Virus record (IMG/VR): IMGVR_UViG_3300046004_001292
Coordinates: 1 to 64,000 of that record
Direction: 5' to 3' (one strand)
DNA from: a virus
Length of the DNA stretch: 64,000 bases
A model generated the notes under the pieces. The model made no database searches. It saw only the letters and a program-made list of their open reading frames with translations, and had not been told where the DNA came from. This document shows, piece by piece, positions 49,984 through 56,433 of this stretch (its first letter is position 1; each line of letters opens with the position of its first letter). The position numbers and the translations under genes were made by a program.

Positions 49984-50415
49984 ATGAACTGCTCTATCAA
50001 AACTGTAGCCGCTGGCTACGCTGCATTCCTCAAGGCTGGCACGTCATACGGTGCTGCATTACAGGCCGCTGTACGTGAGACATCCGTGTCTCACCCTGAG
50101 TTGCTGGCAGCACTGGCCAAGGTGCACGCCAAGCACTATGCGTGCAATACGACTTGGAGCGCCAAGGGTACAGCCGTGTTTCACACTGGCCCTGAGTCAA
50201 CACGTGAGACGCGTCACGTTGCTGCCCAGAAGTCTTGGAGTCGTAACGTCGGGGTTCACTTCAGCACTGGTGAGACAGCCCGGTCTCACCATCACCAACC
50301 CGTTGCCGTGAAGCGTGCCAAGGTCAACGCCATCGTTGACGTGTGCGCTGGTTTGACCAAGGCCGAAGTCGTGGCTTTGCTGGCCGCTGTGCGCGAGACT
50401 ATCAAGTTTGAGTAA
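49984..50415 (+). CDS. Hypothetical basic protein with palindrome-derived RET segments, 143 aa
   Basis: First gene after the extended -10 promoter, with Shine-Dalgarno TTGGAG. Rich in Ala, His, Val and Lys. It contains VRETSVSH (about 30-37), TRETRHV (about 73-79), TGETARSH (about 95-102) and VRETIKF at the end; the first three lie on copies of the palindrome GTGAGAC-N-GTCTCAC. It is not clear whether the palindrome invaded a gene or the protein uses these repeats. Between them are helical parts. Function unknown; early expression is likely from its position. Confidence 0.7.
   Translation: MNCSIKTVAAGYAAFLKAGTSYGAALQAAVRETSVSHPELLAALAKVHAKHYACNTTWSAKGTAVFHTGPESTRETRHVAAQKSWSRNVGVHFSTGETARSHHHQPVAVKRAKVNAIVDVCAGLTKAEVVALLAAVRETIKFE
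50075..50094 (+). repeat. Palindromic element copy A (inside coding region)
   Basis: GTGAGAC, 6-bp spacer, GTCTCAC, perfect arms, inside the gene at 49984. Confidence 0.85.
50204..50217 (+). repeat. Degenerate palindromic element copy B
   Basis: GTGAGAC followed by GCGTCAC; the right arm lacks two bases. Inside the same gene. Confidence 0.5.
50270..50289 (+). repeat. Palindromic element copy C (inside coding region)
   Basis: GTGAGAC, 6-bp spacer, GTCTCAC. Encodes GETARSH in the gene at 49984. Confidence 0.85.
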
Positions 50416-50509
50416 CCGATTGGTTTTTTCAATCGACTCTGCATTCGAGGGGTGGCCGTTGTTCCGCCCACTGTCAACCCAGCAAAGCGCCAGCGAGCTG
50501 GCACCAACC

Positions 50510-50535
50510 GCCCGGCTTGTCCGGGCTTTCTTTTA
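50510..50535 (+). terminator. Rho-independent terminator
   Basis: GCCCGG, 5-nt loop, CCGGGC, then TTTCTTTT. It ends the transcript of the first accessory gene; a palindromic element follows within 15 bp. Confidence 0.8.
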
Positions 50536-50538
50536 TCC

Positions 50539-50557
50539 GTGAGACACAGCGTCTCAC
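50539..50557 (+). repeat. Palindromic element copy D
   Basis: GTGAGAC, 5-bp spacer, GTCTCAC, 15 bp before the ATG at 50573. Confidence 0.85.
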
Positions 50558-50572
50558 CACTTGGAGCACACC

Positions 50573-50764
50573 ATGAGCAACCGTAACCGTTACACCATCA
50601 GCATCCGTGAGACTGAGCGCACCAAGCTGCGCGCCCTGCGTGAGGACTTCGTGCACCTCGCCACCGACAAAGCCTACAAGCGCAAGGTCATCGAAGAGGC
50701 TCGCGCCCGTGACGCTGCATGGGACACCTACAAGGCAGGCACACGCCAGCTCCGCTTCAAGTGA
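50573..50764 (+). CDS. Small charged helical protein, 63 aa
   Basis: Starts MSNRNRYTISIRETERTKLR and is rich in Arg, Lys and Asp with a long helix (DKAYKRKVIEEARARD). It uses ATG 50573 after TTGGAGCACACC; a TTG upstream is in frame but weaker. The N-terminus includes another GTGAGAC half (RET). Perhaps a small DNA- or RNA-binding protein. A palindromic terminator-like element follows it. Confidence 0.65.
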   Translation: MSNRNRYTISIRETERTKLRALREDFVHLATDKAYKRKVIEEARARDAAWDTYKAGTRQLRFK

Positions 50765-50775
50765 AGCGATCCACC

Positions 50776-50800
50776 CCCGTGAGACACCGTGTCTCACGGG
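50776..50800 (+). repeat. Palindromic element copy E with longer arms
   Basis: CCCGTGAGAC, 5-bp spacer, GTCTCACGGG. 10-bp arms, followed by TCTTTGG, so this copy may also act as a weak terminator for the 63-aa gene. Confidence 0.85.
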
Positions 50801-50841
50801 TCTTTGGTAACACGTTGTGGAGAAACTATGCAAATTTTGCA

Positions 50842-50868
50842 TGTCCACTGTTTACAACGCCGTGGACA
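50842..50868 (+). repeat. Inverted repeat site 1, TGTCCAC-N13-GTGGACA
   Basis: Perfect 7-bp arms with 13 bp between, identical in geometry to the site at 51098. Confidence 0.7.
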
Positions 50869-51097
50869 ACACGTGGGCGTCCTGTAACCCGCATGGATAC
50901 TAGCGTCCCACACCCACTGTCCAGAACACTACTATATATAAATAGAGATTTAGAGATATATGTATATATGTGCGTGCAAGTGGACAGAACTTATCCCGTG
51001 GCTTTGTCCAGCTTTGCTCTTTCGGGATTTGATAGTCATGTGGGTCAGCACCCCCCGCAACCCGCATAAACAAAGGCTTTCCGCTGTCCCATTCGGG

Positions 51098-51124
51098 TGT
51101 CCACTTGCTTATAAGAGGTGGACA
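51098..51124 (+). repeat. Inverted repeat site 2, TGTCCAC-N13-GTGGACA
   Basis: Second copy, 256 bp after the first. It overlaps the candidate promoter of the gene at 51160, so it could be an operator. Confidence 0.7.
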
Positions 51125-51133
51125 ATGTACACT
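51105..51133 (+). promoter_or_regulatory. Candidate promoter for the zinc-ribbon gene
   Basis: TTGCTT (51105-51110), 17-bp spacer, TACACT (51128-51133). The spacer and -35 lie within inverted repeat site 2. Confidence 0.4.
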
Positions 51134-51159
51134 TCGTTACATCATCATTGGAGCAAACC

Positions 51160-52029
51160 ATGGAAAACTGTTATCTTTCACCTGCACCGGGCACGCATGC
51201 CGCCATGTGTGCGACCTGCAAAAACATCAAACCACTGGCTGAGTTCAAGCGAGACCTATCCCGAGCACAGGCCAGAGCGCGGGGTTATTCAGGCAACGCC
51301 CCTGTGGAAATCGAGTCATCCATGTGCAAGGCATGCCAACCCCGCGCCAAAGGTTTGAGCGAACTCACGACCAAAGAAATCCACAACCGCGTCAACAGCG
51401 GGGATTTGTACGCCCGCATCGCCAACGCTGAGCTGGAGAAACGCAAGATCAAGGCAACGATCAACAGGCAGATGGCCACCAGCGCCGTGTGGCGTACGGC
51501 CAAGACTGCGCCGTGGACCGAAGTCATGGCGGGAATACGCAAGGAGCTGGCATCCACGCAGCAGCAAGAGAAGCACGTCAAGAACGCTTGGCCTGACCTC
51601 GACCTTACATTCTTTTTGGAATACAAGCTGGTGCTCACCCAGACACGGGAGCGTATCAAGTTCATGTGGCAGGGCAAAGGTCTGCCACCCCAGCACATGC
51701 AGTGGGAGAACTACATTGAGTGGGAAGAGCGCCTGCGCATCAAGCGTTTGTGGGAGACCCTGCCGCCCGAGTACCGCAAACGAGCTCGACTGCCCAGCTT
51801 GGCCACGCACGTGCCCTCACCAGACGAACGTGTGCCGCCCAAAGTGTCCTCACTGGCCAAGGACGGTAGCCCCAAGGCACGGCTTGAGCGAATCAAAGCG
51901 CGGCGCGAGGCGGGCTTGCCCATGCCCCCACCATGGCCCGAGATCAAACAGCCGGTCAAACCACCGGAGGTTTTCGTGCCTGCACCAACCACCACGGACT
52001 GGTCAGCCATACCGTGGGAGGACATGTGA
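51160..52029 (+). CDS. Zinc-ribbon protein, 289 aa
   Basis: N-terminal C17-x2-C20 and C56-x2-C59 (MCATCKNIKPLAEF and MCKACQPR) in the order and spacing of the zinc ribbon preceding endonuclease VII/HNH-like proteins. The catalytic residues of those enzymes were not found further on. The middle is helical and basic, the C-terminus Pro-rich and ends in a Trp/Asp motif (WSAIPWEDM). ATG 51160 follows TTGGAGC; an earlier in-frame start at 51118 lies in the control region. Possibly DNA-binding. Confidence 0.7.
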   Translation: MENCYLSPAPGTHAAMCATCKNIKPLAEFKRDLSRAQARARGYSGNAPVEIESSMCKACQPRAKGLSELTTKEIHNRVNSGDLYARIANAELEKRKIKATINRQMATSAVWRTAKTAPWTEVMAGIRKELASTQQQEKHVKNAWPDLDLTFFLEYKLVLTQTRERIKFMWQGKGLPPQHMQWENYIEWEERLRIKRLWETLPPEYRKRARLPSLATHVPSPDERVPPKVSSLAKDGSPKARLERIKARREAGLPMPPPWPEIKQPVKPPEVFVPAPTTTDWSAIPWEDM

Positions 52030-52041
52030 TCCTTCCCCAAG

Positions 52042-52054
52042 GGAACGGTCATCA
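52042..52054 (+). repeat. Short repeat GGAACGGTCATCA, copy 1
   Basis: 13-bp sequence also at 56300 and 61643. Here it follows a gene end and precedes a palindromic element. Confidence 0.6.
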
Positions 52055-52069
52055 ACCTTTCTTGAACCC

Positions 52070-52088
52070 GTGAGACGCAATGTCTCAC
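52070..52088 (+). repeat. Palindromic element copy F
   Basis: GTGAGAC, 5-bp spacer, GTCTCAC, 49 bp before the next ATG. Confidence 0.85.
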
Positions 52089-52137
52089 AAACCGCTGCCA
52101 GTCGGCCACTGGCAAACAACTTATGGAGAACGCAATC

Positions 52138-52575
52138 ATGAACCTCAACGACATGCCCATCACAATGGCCGAACCCCAACAGCCAGCCCACGCTGTGCAC
52201 CACACGCTCATCGACGCGCTGCTCAACCAGTTCACCATGCACATCGACATGCTGGTGGAGACCAAGTTCCACGCCATGCTGGCCAACCGCAACGCGCTCA
52301 AGCTCATGGACGAGGAGCTGCACAAACGCATCGAGACCATGATCGAGAACCGCATGCTCGACCACGAGGGCAGCAGCGATCACTTGGACGAAGCAAACGT
52401 GGAGCAGCTCGCCGCTGACACCGCACGTGAGACGCTGGCCGAGTACGCCCGCACGCAAAAAGGCTGGGTCACAGAGGATCAGGTCAAGGACATCATCACC
52501 ACGCAAGTGGACGAGGAGCTGGACAACATTGACTGGGACGAGAAGGTCAAAGATGTTCTGCGTGAGATGTTGTGA
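52138..52575 (+). CDS. Helical acidic protein, 145 aa
   Basis: Start at ATG 52138, nine bases after GGAG; an ATG at 52123 is also in frame but has no ribosome site. Mostly helical with many Glu, Asp and Met (DEELHKRIETMIENRMLDHE). No motif recognised. It carries one half of the GTGAGAC sequence in its reading frame (ARETLAEY). The stop overlaps the Shine-Dalgarno of the next gene. Confidence 0.65.
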   Translation: MNLNDMPITMAEPQQPAHAVHHTLIDALLNQFTMHIDMLVETKFHAMLANRNALKLMDEELHKRIETMIENRMLDHEGSSDHLDEANVEQLAADTARETLAEYARTQKGWVTEDQVKDIITTQVDEELDNIDWDEKVKDVLREML

Positions 52576-52585
52576 GGAGATGGCC

Positions 52586-52738
52586 ATGCACGAACTTGAC
52601 AAGGCCATCGACGCCCTCGAAAAAATCATGCGCCATGCGTGGGACATGCTGTCGGAGAAAGACCAGACAGCGCTCGCACGTGCGTATGCCTTCGCGCTGA
52701 TCCGGCGCATAGCTGACAAAGGAATGGAGAGATCATGA
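52586..52738 (+). CDS. Small helical protein, 50 aa
   Basis: ATG 52586 with GAGGAG seven bases before it, whereas the ATG at 52580 lies too close. Entirely helical (MHELDKAIDALEKIMRHAWD). Overlaps the membrane peptide gene (ATGA). No function recognised. Confidence 0.6.
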   Translation: MHELDKAIDALEKIMRHAWDMLSEKDQTALARAYAFALIRRIADKGMERS

Positions 52739-52872
52739 AACGATACACCGGGCCAGCAAAGCCCATCCCCACACACGTGAGACAACCCGTCTCACGCTAC
52801 ATCACGTGCGCCATCTACACGGCGTGCACTGTCGTCCTCTTGTTGGACTTGTTTTATTGGAGAGCAGGATGA
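52735..52872 (+). CDS. Small single-span membrane protein, 45 aa
   Basis: ATGA overlap with the previous gene and with the next. Residues about 22-42 (YITCAIYTACTVVLLLDLFYW) form one membrane segment; the N-terminal 20 residues are basic. A palindromic element lies inside its reading frame (encoding HVRQPVSR). A phage protein for host takeover or a holin-like peptide are possible. Confidence 0.55.
   Translation: MKRYTGPAKPIPTHVRQPVSRYITCAIYTACTVVLLLDLFYWRAG
52777..52795 (+). repeat. Palindromic element copy G
   Basis: GTGAGAC, 5-bp spacer, GTCTCAC, within the 45-aa membrane gene. Confidence 0.85.
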
Positions 52873-53171
52873 AAAGAATCAGCTTGTGGGCACTGCCCGC
52901 GCACATGACAGCCGCACAACCTATGGCGCTGCCGACCAAGACCGTCACGACGGTGGACTACGCCGCAGTGCTCGCGCACTTGCAGGCGCACGGCTTCATG
53001 GTGCTGCACGTACCGGTGGAGAAACTGCGCATCAACAAGTCGGGCATACACGAGGCCCCGGATGTCAAGTGCATCATCAGCGCAGCGGCCATGCGCAAGT
53101 GGCCGAAGCTCAACACGTACCGCATCGACGCCACGCGGTGGCTTATCAAACTACAAGGAGAAAGCAAATGA
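52869..53171 (+). CDS. Hypothetical protein, 100 aa
   Basis: Starts MKRISLWALPAHMTAAQPMA, then a beta/alpha core with LAHLQAHGFMVLHVPVEKLR. Not recognised. The start overlaps the previous stop (ATGA) and has GGAGAG upstream, so this frame is well supported; an earlier in-frame start at 52806 was not used. Confidence 0.65.
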   Translation: MKRISLWALPAHMTAAQPMALPTKTVTTVDYAAVLAHLQAHGFMVLHVPVEKLRINKSGIHEAPDVKCIISAAAMRKWPKLNTYRIDATRWLIKLQGESK

Positions 53172-53443
53172 GATTCAAGATCAGATTCGGCAACGCTGAG
53201 CTGTTGCTCACAGCAGAGCAGCTCGACGCCATGGTGGCCCTTGCTGAGCAGGCAGAGACCATCGAGGAGCACTACGTGGGCAAGCAGACCGGGTACGTAG
53301 GCCACGAGAACAACTACGAGTACCGCTTCGCGCTGTTCGATACGCAGCGCAGCGCCGCAGTGCAGGTCATGTCAACACAGGAGCTAGACAAGTGGCACAC
53401 ACTCAACGCATACCGTCAACAAGCAAAGGAGAATGAGGAATGA
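53168..53443 (+). CDS. Hypothetical protein, 91 aa
   Basis: Begins MRFKIRFGNAELLLTAEQLD, with helix ETIEEHYVGKQTGY and a Tyr-rich block. The start overlaps the previous gene's stop (ATGA) with AAGGAG upstream. Relatives with the MRFKI-x-F opening occur in phages from memory, function unknown. Confidence 0.65.
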   Translation: MRFKIRFGNAELLLTAEQLDAMVALAEQAETIEEHYVGKQTGYVGHENNYEYRFALFDTQRSAAVQVMSTQELDKWHTLNAYRQQAKENEE

Positions 53444-53769
53444 ACCACAAAGACAATCGCGGACATTTTGTCCGCAACTTCGCGGGTGACCGCACAACAA
53501 AAGAGGAGCAAGCAATGACTGAAGAAAAGAAACCCAAGATCGCCCTCACATATGAGGAACGGCAAGCTCTGCCGATCATCCAGAAGCTACTCAAGCGCAA
53601 GCCCGAGGCGTTTGAGCTACTCATGAAGGACATGACCAAAGCCGCCGCAGTCAACGTGCTGCTGACTGCCAAGAAAGAGATGCAAGACCTGCACCTCATG
53701 GCGCAGTCAATGGTGGCCGCTGCAGGAATCGTTGTGAAGATGGATCAACCCAAGGAGAACGAGCAATGA
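53440..53769 (+). CDS. Hypothetical protein, 109 aa, two possible starts
   Basis: ATG 53440 has good overlap and Shine-Dalgarno. A second in-frame ATG at 53515 has its own GAGGAG, and a perfect hairpin GCGGACA-TTT-TGTCCGC (53459-53475) lies between the two. The 84-aa short form starts MTEEKKPKIALTYEERQALP; helical throughout. The hairpin may control which start is used. No function recognised. Confidence 0.6.
   Translation: MNHKDNRGHFVRNFAGDRTTKEEQAMTEEKKPKIALTYEERQALPIIQKLLKRKPEAFELLMKDMTKAAAVNVLLTAKKEMQDLHLMAQSMVAAAGIVVKMDQPKENEQ
53459..53475 (+). promoter_or_regulatory. Hairpin in the 5' part of the 109-aa gene
   Basis: GCGGACA, TTT, TGTCCGC. Perfect 7-bp stem, between two candidate start codons of one frame. 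Confidence 0.5.
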
Positions 53770-53936
53770 AAGCGTACACAGTACACATCCAAGCAATCGA
53801 GTTCTACACCATCGAGGTGCAGGCCAAAGACAAGGAGCAAGCCGAGGAGTACGCATGGCGCTTGTTCCCGCATCACAGCGCCAACTACGGCGAGAACAAC
53901 GTGACCGACATTGAGGAGCACAAAGATGGAAAATGA
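53766..53936 (+). CDS. Small hypothetical protein, 56 aa
   Basis: ATGA overlap at its start. Sequence MKAYTVHIQAIEFYTIEVQA is beta-like, followed by a helix (KDKEQAEEYAWRLFPH). It ends inside the next gene by 11 bp. The DKEQAEEYA stretch occurs in many short phage proteins (from memory), function unknown. Confidence 0.65.
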   Translation: MKAYTVHIQAIEFYTIEVQAKDKEQAEEYAWRLFPHHSANYGENNVTDIEEHKDGK

Positions 53937-54606
53937 AATCGAACAGACAGAGTTCAGCTATCAAGAACTCAGCCAACGTGCCAAGGACAAGGCGTTGCAG
54001 TGGTTCAGCGAATCGCTGGATCACGAATGGTGGGACGGTGTGTACGAGAACGCCAAAGCAGACGGGCCTGAACGTGGCTTCGAGATTGACGACATACGCT
54101 TCTCAGGCTTCTGGTCCCAAGGTGATGGCGCATCGTGGACAGGGGGCGTGCGCATCAAAGAGTTCCTCGACTACCACCTCAAGGAAGATCACCCCGACTA
54201 CGGCCGGTACTTCGTGCTGCAAGCCATCCTCAACGAGGGGTACGACTGGGTCGAGCGCTACACCAACGTCAACCGCAGCGGCTTCCACTACGTGCACGAC
54301 AACATGATGCGCCTTGAGAGCATCAGCTACAGCAACCTCGAATGCCTCGACGAGGACGATGAAGAGCGCTTGCAAGAGGAAGGCCCGCTGCAACGTGCGA
54401 ACGTCTACCAACTGTACAAGGGTGCGGACATCGACCAACTGATCGACGCCCTTGAGACGTGGATACTCGAAGAGGCACAGGCCTACGCACGGCAGATATA
54501 CAAAGACCTTGAGTCCGAGCACGACTACCTCACCAGTGAGGAGTCACTGATCGAAGCCGCCGAAGCCAACGGCTGGATGTTCGACGAGGACGGGGTGTTG
54601 GTATGA
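53926..54606 (+). CDS. Acidic hypothetical protein, 226 aa
   Basis: Starts MENEIEQTEFSYQELSQRAK. The middle IDDIRFSGFWSQGDGASWTG is a conserved block I recall from many phage hypothetical proteins. Rich in Glu, Asp and Tyr, and helical in the second half. No enzymatic motif known to me. Overlaps the next gene by 4 bp. Confidence 0.7.
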   Translation: MENEIEQTEFSYQELSQRAKDKALQWFSESLDHEWWDGVYENAKADGPERGFEIDDIRFSGFWSQGDGASWTGGVRIKEFLDYHLKEDHPDYGRYFVLQAILNEGYDWVERYTNVNRSGFHYVHDNMMRLESISYSNLECLDEDDEERLQEEGPLQRANVYQLYKGADIDQLIDALETWILEEAQAYARQIYKDLESEHDYLTSEESLIEAAEANGWMFDEDGVLV

Positions 54607-54878
54607 CACCAAGCGAGTGGGTCTTGGTCGCGCCGACCATCTTGACGGTAGCGGGTCTGGAGTTCACTGTACACAACCACGGCGAACACATCATCGTGTA
54701 CAACACAGACCGGCTCGGCCGCAGGCACGAGTACCACCTGTGGCCCACCACAGGTACGTGGCGACACAAACCCCCGGGAAACGAATGGGGTACTGGGACC
54801 AACCACACCCATATCAGGAAAAAGTTCGGCGGTGTGCGCGGTCTCGTGCGCTACATGCAAGAAGTTCTTACCGAGTAA
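54603..54878 (+). CDS. Hypothetical protein, 91 aa
   Basis: MTPSEWVLVAPTILTVAGLE opening with possible beta/hydrophobic character, then polar residues with several His and Trp (EYHLWPTTGTWRHKPPGNEW). Not recognised. It is the last gene before the palindromic element at 54885. Confidence 0.6.
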   Translation: MTPSEWVLVAPTILTVAGLEFTVHNHGEHIIVYNTDRLGRRHEYHLWPTTGTWRHKPPGNEWGTGTNHTHIRKKFGGVRGLVRYMQEVLTE

Positions 54879-54884
54879 TCAACC

Positions 54885-54903
54885 GTGAGACATGTCGTCT
54901 CAC
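54885..54903 (+). repeat. Palindromic element copy H
   Basis: GTGAGAC, 5-bp spacer, GTCTCAC, 21 bp before the ATG at 54925. Confidence 0.85.
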
Positions 54904-54924
54904 ACAACACTAGGAGAAGCAACC

Positions 54925-55293
54925 ATGGGATACAGATCAGAAGTAGCGTACGTCATCAAGTTCGACACCATCGAGCATCGTGATGCCTTTGTCACGCTCG
55001 TGCTGGCCAAGAACGACCCGATTGTGACGGAGGCCATCAACGACACGACCCACGATCAAACAGATGACCCCGTCATCACATTCAAGGCGGGCGATGTGAA
55101 GTGGTACGACAGCTACCCCGATGTGCAGGTGCACCACCAAATGATGCGCGACGCGACCGAGCTGTACGAAGCCGAGTGGCGCTTCGTACGCATAGGGGAA
55201 GAGACCACCGACATCGAAGTGCAGGAGGAAGGGCACGAGTTCGAGCTGTGGGAGTACGTCGATCCTGTCAGCTCCATCCGCACAAGTTTTTAA
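54925..55293 (+). CDS. Hypothetical protein, 122 aa
   Basis: Start MGYRSEVAYVIKFDTIEHRD follows the recurrent leader GGAGAAGCAACC. Acidic beta/alpha protein with FVTLVLAKNDPIVTEAIND and ELYEAEWRFVRIGEETTDIE. Proteins opening MGYRSEV are common in phages from memory and have no known function. Confidence 0.7.
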   Translation: MGYRSEVAYVIKFDTIEHRDAFVTLVLAKNDPIVTEAINDTTHDQTDDPVITFKAGDVKWYDSYPDVQVHHQMMRDATELYEAEWRFVRIGEETTDIEVQEEGHEFELWEYVDPVSSIRTSF

Positions 55294-55317
55294 TCACCAA
55301 CCCAAGGAGAAGCAACC

Positions 55318-56283
55318 ATGTTTTCATCATCCATTCACACGCTGCCCAGCATCGAGACGTGGGAGGCAGCACACAGCACGTTCAACAACACGCCGCGCCC
55401 AAAAGGCCCACGCAGCACACAGAAGTGGAACGACAACCAACGCCCGCTCAAGGACAACCGCTCGTGGCACTACCGCATCGAGCGCATCAACGAGGGCGAG
55501 TACTACGATGTGATCCTGCACAGTACCGTGATGGCACGCTACTACAAACCAACAGCAGACGGGCGGCGCGTGCTGTACACCGGGCACCCCTCCAACATGA
55601 GCAAACAGTTCATGCGCCACGTGCTCAATGTGCGCCATCAAAACACGTGGATGACGACGGACGGGCGCACTGTGGCAGTGCCTATCGCCAACAGAGACAG
55701 CATCCCAGACAAAGGCTCCTCGTTCAGCGCTGACCTGTGGCTGGTTAAGCATGAGGTGCTCTACGGCCTGCGCCTCGACGTGGCCAAGTCATCGCACACA
55801 ACACACTACGTCAAGCGCATGAGCCCCGACGACAAGGCCGCGCACAAGCAAGCGCGGGCCAACATGGAGAACCTCATTACGCTGGCCTGCATGCGCATAC
55901 CCGAATTCCTTGGGCGTGTGTACCTCGACTACGACTTGCTCGAACCGTTCCAAGGGGTTGACGTAGATTATGCCGAGCGTGCCGCGTTAGATTCGCTTGC
56001 ATCAGGACAGTTCGCCGCACTCAAGCCGGAGTCACAAGAAAGGCACATCGCTGAGTTCATGCGACTGGCCGAGGATGTGTTCGACTACGAGGCGGTCAAG
56101 GTGGCGGAGCGCTACCCCAACGAATCCATACTGGAACACGTTACAGAGAAGACTCTGGCTGACGCGTTGTGGAGAATAGCCAAGCGAGAGTGCAGCACCC
56201 TCAAGCGCAAGTCCGACGCCATCCAACTGGCCCCGTTCATGGACGTGAAAGACTTCCCCAACACAGCCACGCCCTACCCCTGA
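55318..56283 (+). CDS. Hypothetical protein, 321 aa
   Basis: N-terminal half basic and polar (KGPRSTQKWNDNQRPLKDNR), then YYDVILHSTVMARYYKPTAD and a block KHEVLYGLRLDVAKSSHTTH; the C-terminal half is helical and acidic. No motif recognised. Strong leader GGAGAAGCAACC. The gene lies directly before the promoter region of the ATPase gene; any part in that system is uncertain. Confidence 0.65.
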   Translation: MFSSSIHTLPSIETWEAAHSTFNNTPRPKGPRSTQKWNDNQRPLKDNRSWHYRIERINEGEYYDVILHSTVMARYYKPTADGRRVLYTGHPSNMSKQFMRHVLNVRHQNTWMTTDGRTVAVPIANRDSIPDKGSSFSADLWLVKHEVLYGLRLDVAKSSHTTHYVKRMSPDDKAAHKQARANMENLITLACMRIPEFLGRVYLDYDLLEPFQGVDVDYAERAALDSLASGQFAALKPESQERHIAEFMRLAEDVFDYEAVKVAERYPNESILEHVTEKTLADALWRIAKRECSTLKRKSDAIQLAPFMDVKDFPNTATPYP

Positions 56284-56299
56284 CGTATCAGGGAGAGAA

Positions 56300-56312
56300 G
56301 GAACGGTCATCA
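56300..56312 (+). repeat. Short repeat GGAACGGTCATCA, copy 2
   Basis: Identical to copies at 52042 and 61643. Lies just after the stop of the 321-aa gene. Confidence 0.6.
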
Positions 56313-56329
56313 ATCTTTTTGCAAAGGAG

Positions 56330-56359
56330 TTGTCAAACAATGGACAAATGATATACACT
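56330..56359 (+). promoter_or_regulatory. Candidate sigma70-type promoter for the AAA+ operon
   Basis: TTGTCA (56330-56335), then either TATACA after 16 bp or TACACT after 18 bp. The TGGACAA-x-TACACT look is shared with the promoter before 51160. Confidence 0.45.
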
Positions 56360-56383
56360 ACCTCATCAGTTGTTTTTAACCCC

Positions 56384-56403
56384 GTGAGACCTCTGTGTCT
56401 CAC
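56384..56403 (+). repeat. Palindromic element copy I
   Basis: GTGAGAC, 6-bp spacer, GTCTCAC, 30 bp before the ATPase start, in the likely 5' leader. Confidence 0.85.
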
Positions 56404-56433
56404 ACAATTTTTCATCACTAGGAGTTCTCAATC

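Larger units (their letters stand above)
50801..51159. other. Gene-free region with TGTCCAC sites and AT-rich core
   Basis: Two identical inverted repeats TGTCCAC-N13-GTGGACA (50842-50868 and 51098-51124), a further GTGGACA at 50980 and TGTCCAG variants at 50918 and 51005. Between them lies a run of A and T with alternating TATA (50931-50970). No protein frame with a good start. This looks like an origin or regulatory array. Confidence 0.6.
56284..56433. other. Control region before the AAA+ gene, 150 bp
   Basis: Holds the short repeat GGAACGGTCATCA (56300-56312), a candidate promoter and a palindromic element. Also a TTGTC-N8-GACAA inverted repeat (56330-56347) overlapping the -35. Confidence 0.6.

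Noticed and set aside
50719-51069. 116-codon plus-strand frame over the 50.8-51.1 kb region
   Set aside because: Runs through the palindrome, the TGTCCAC sites and the AT-rich core; no ribosome site and odd composition.
50075-56403. Palindromes considered as a CRISPR array
   Set aside because: Copies are hundreds to thousands of bases apart with genes between them, no regular spacers and no cas genes.
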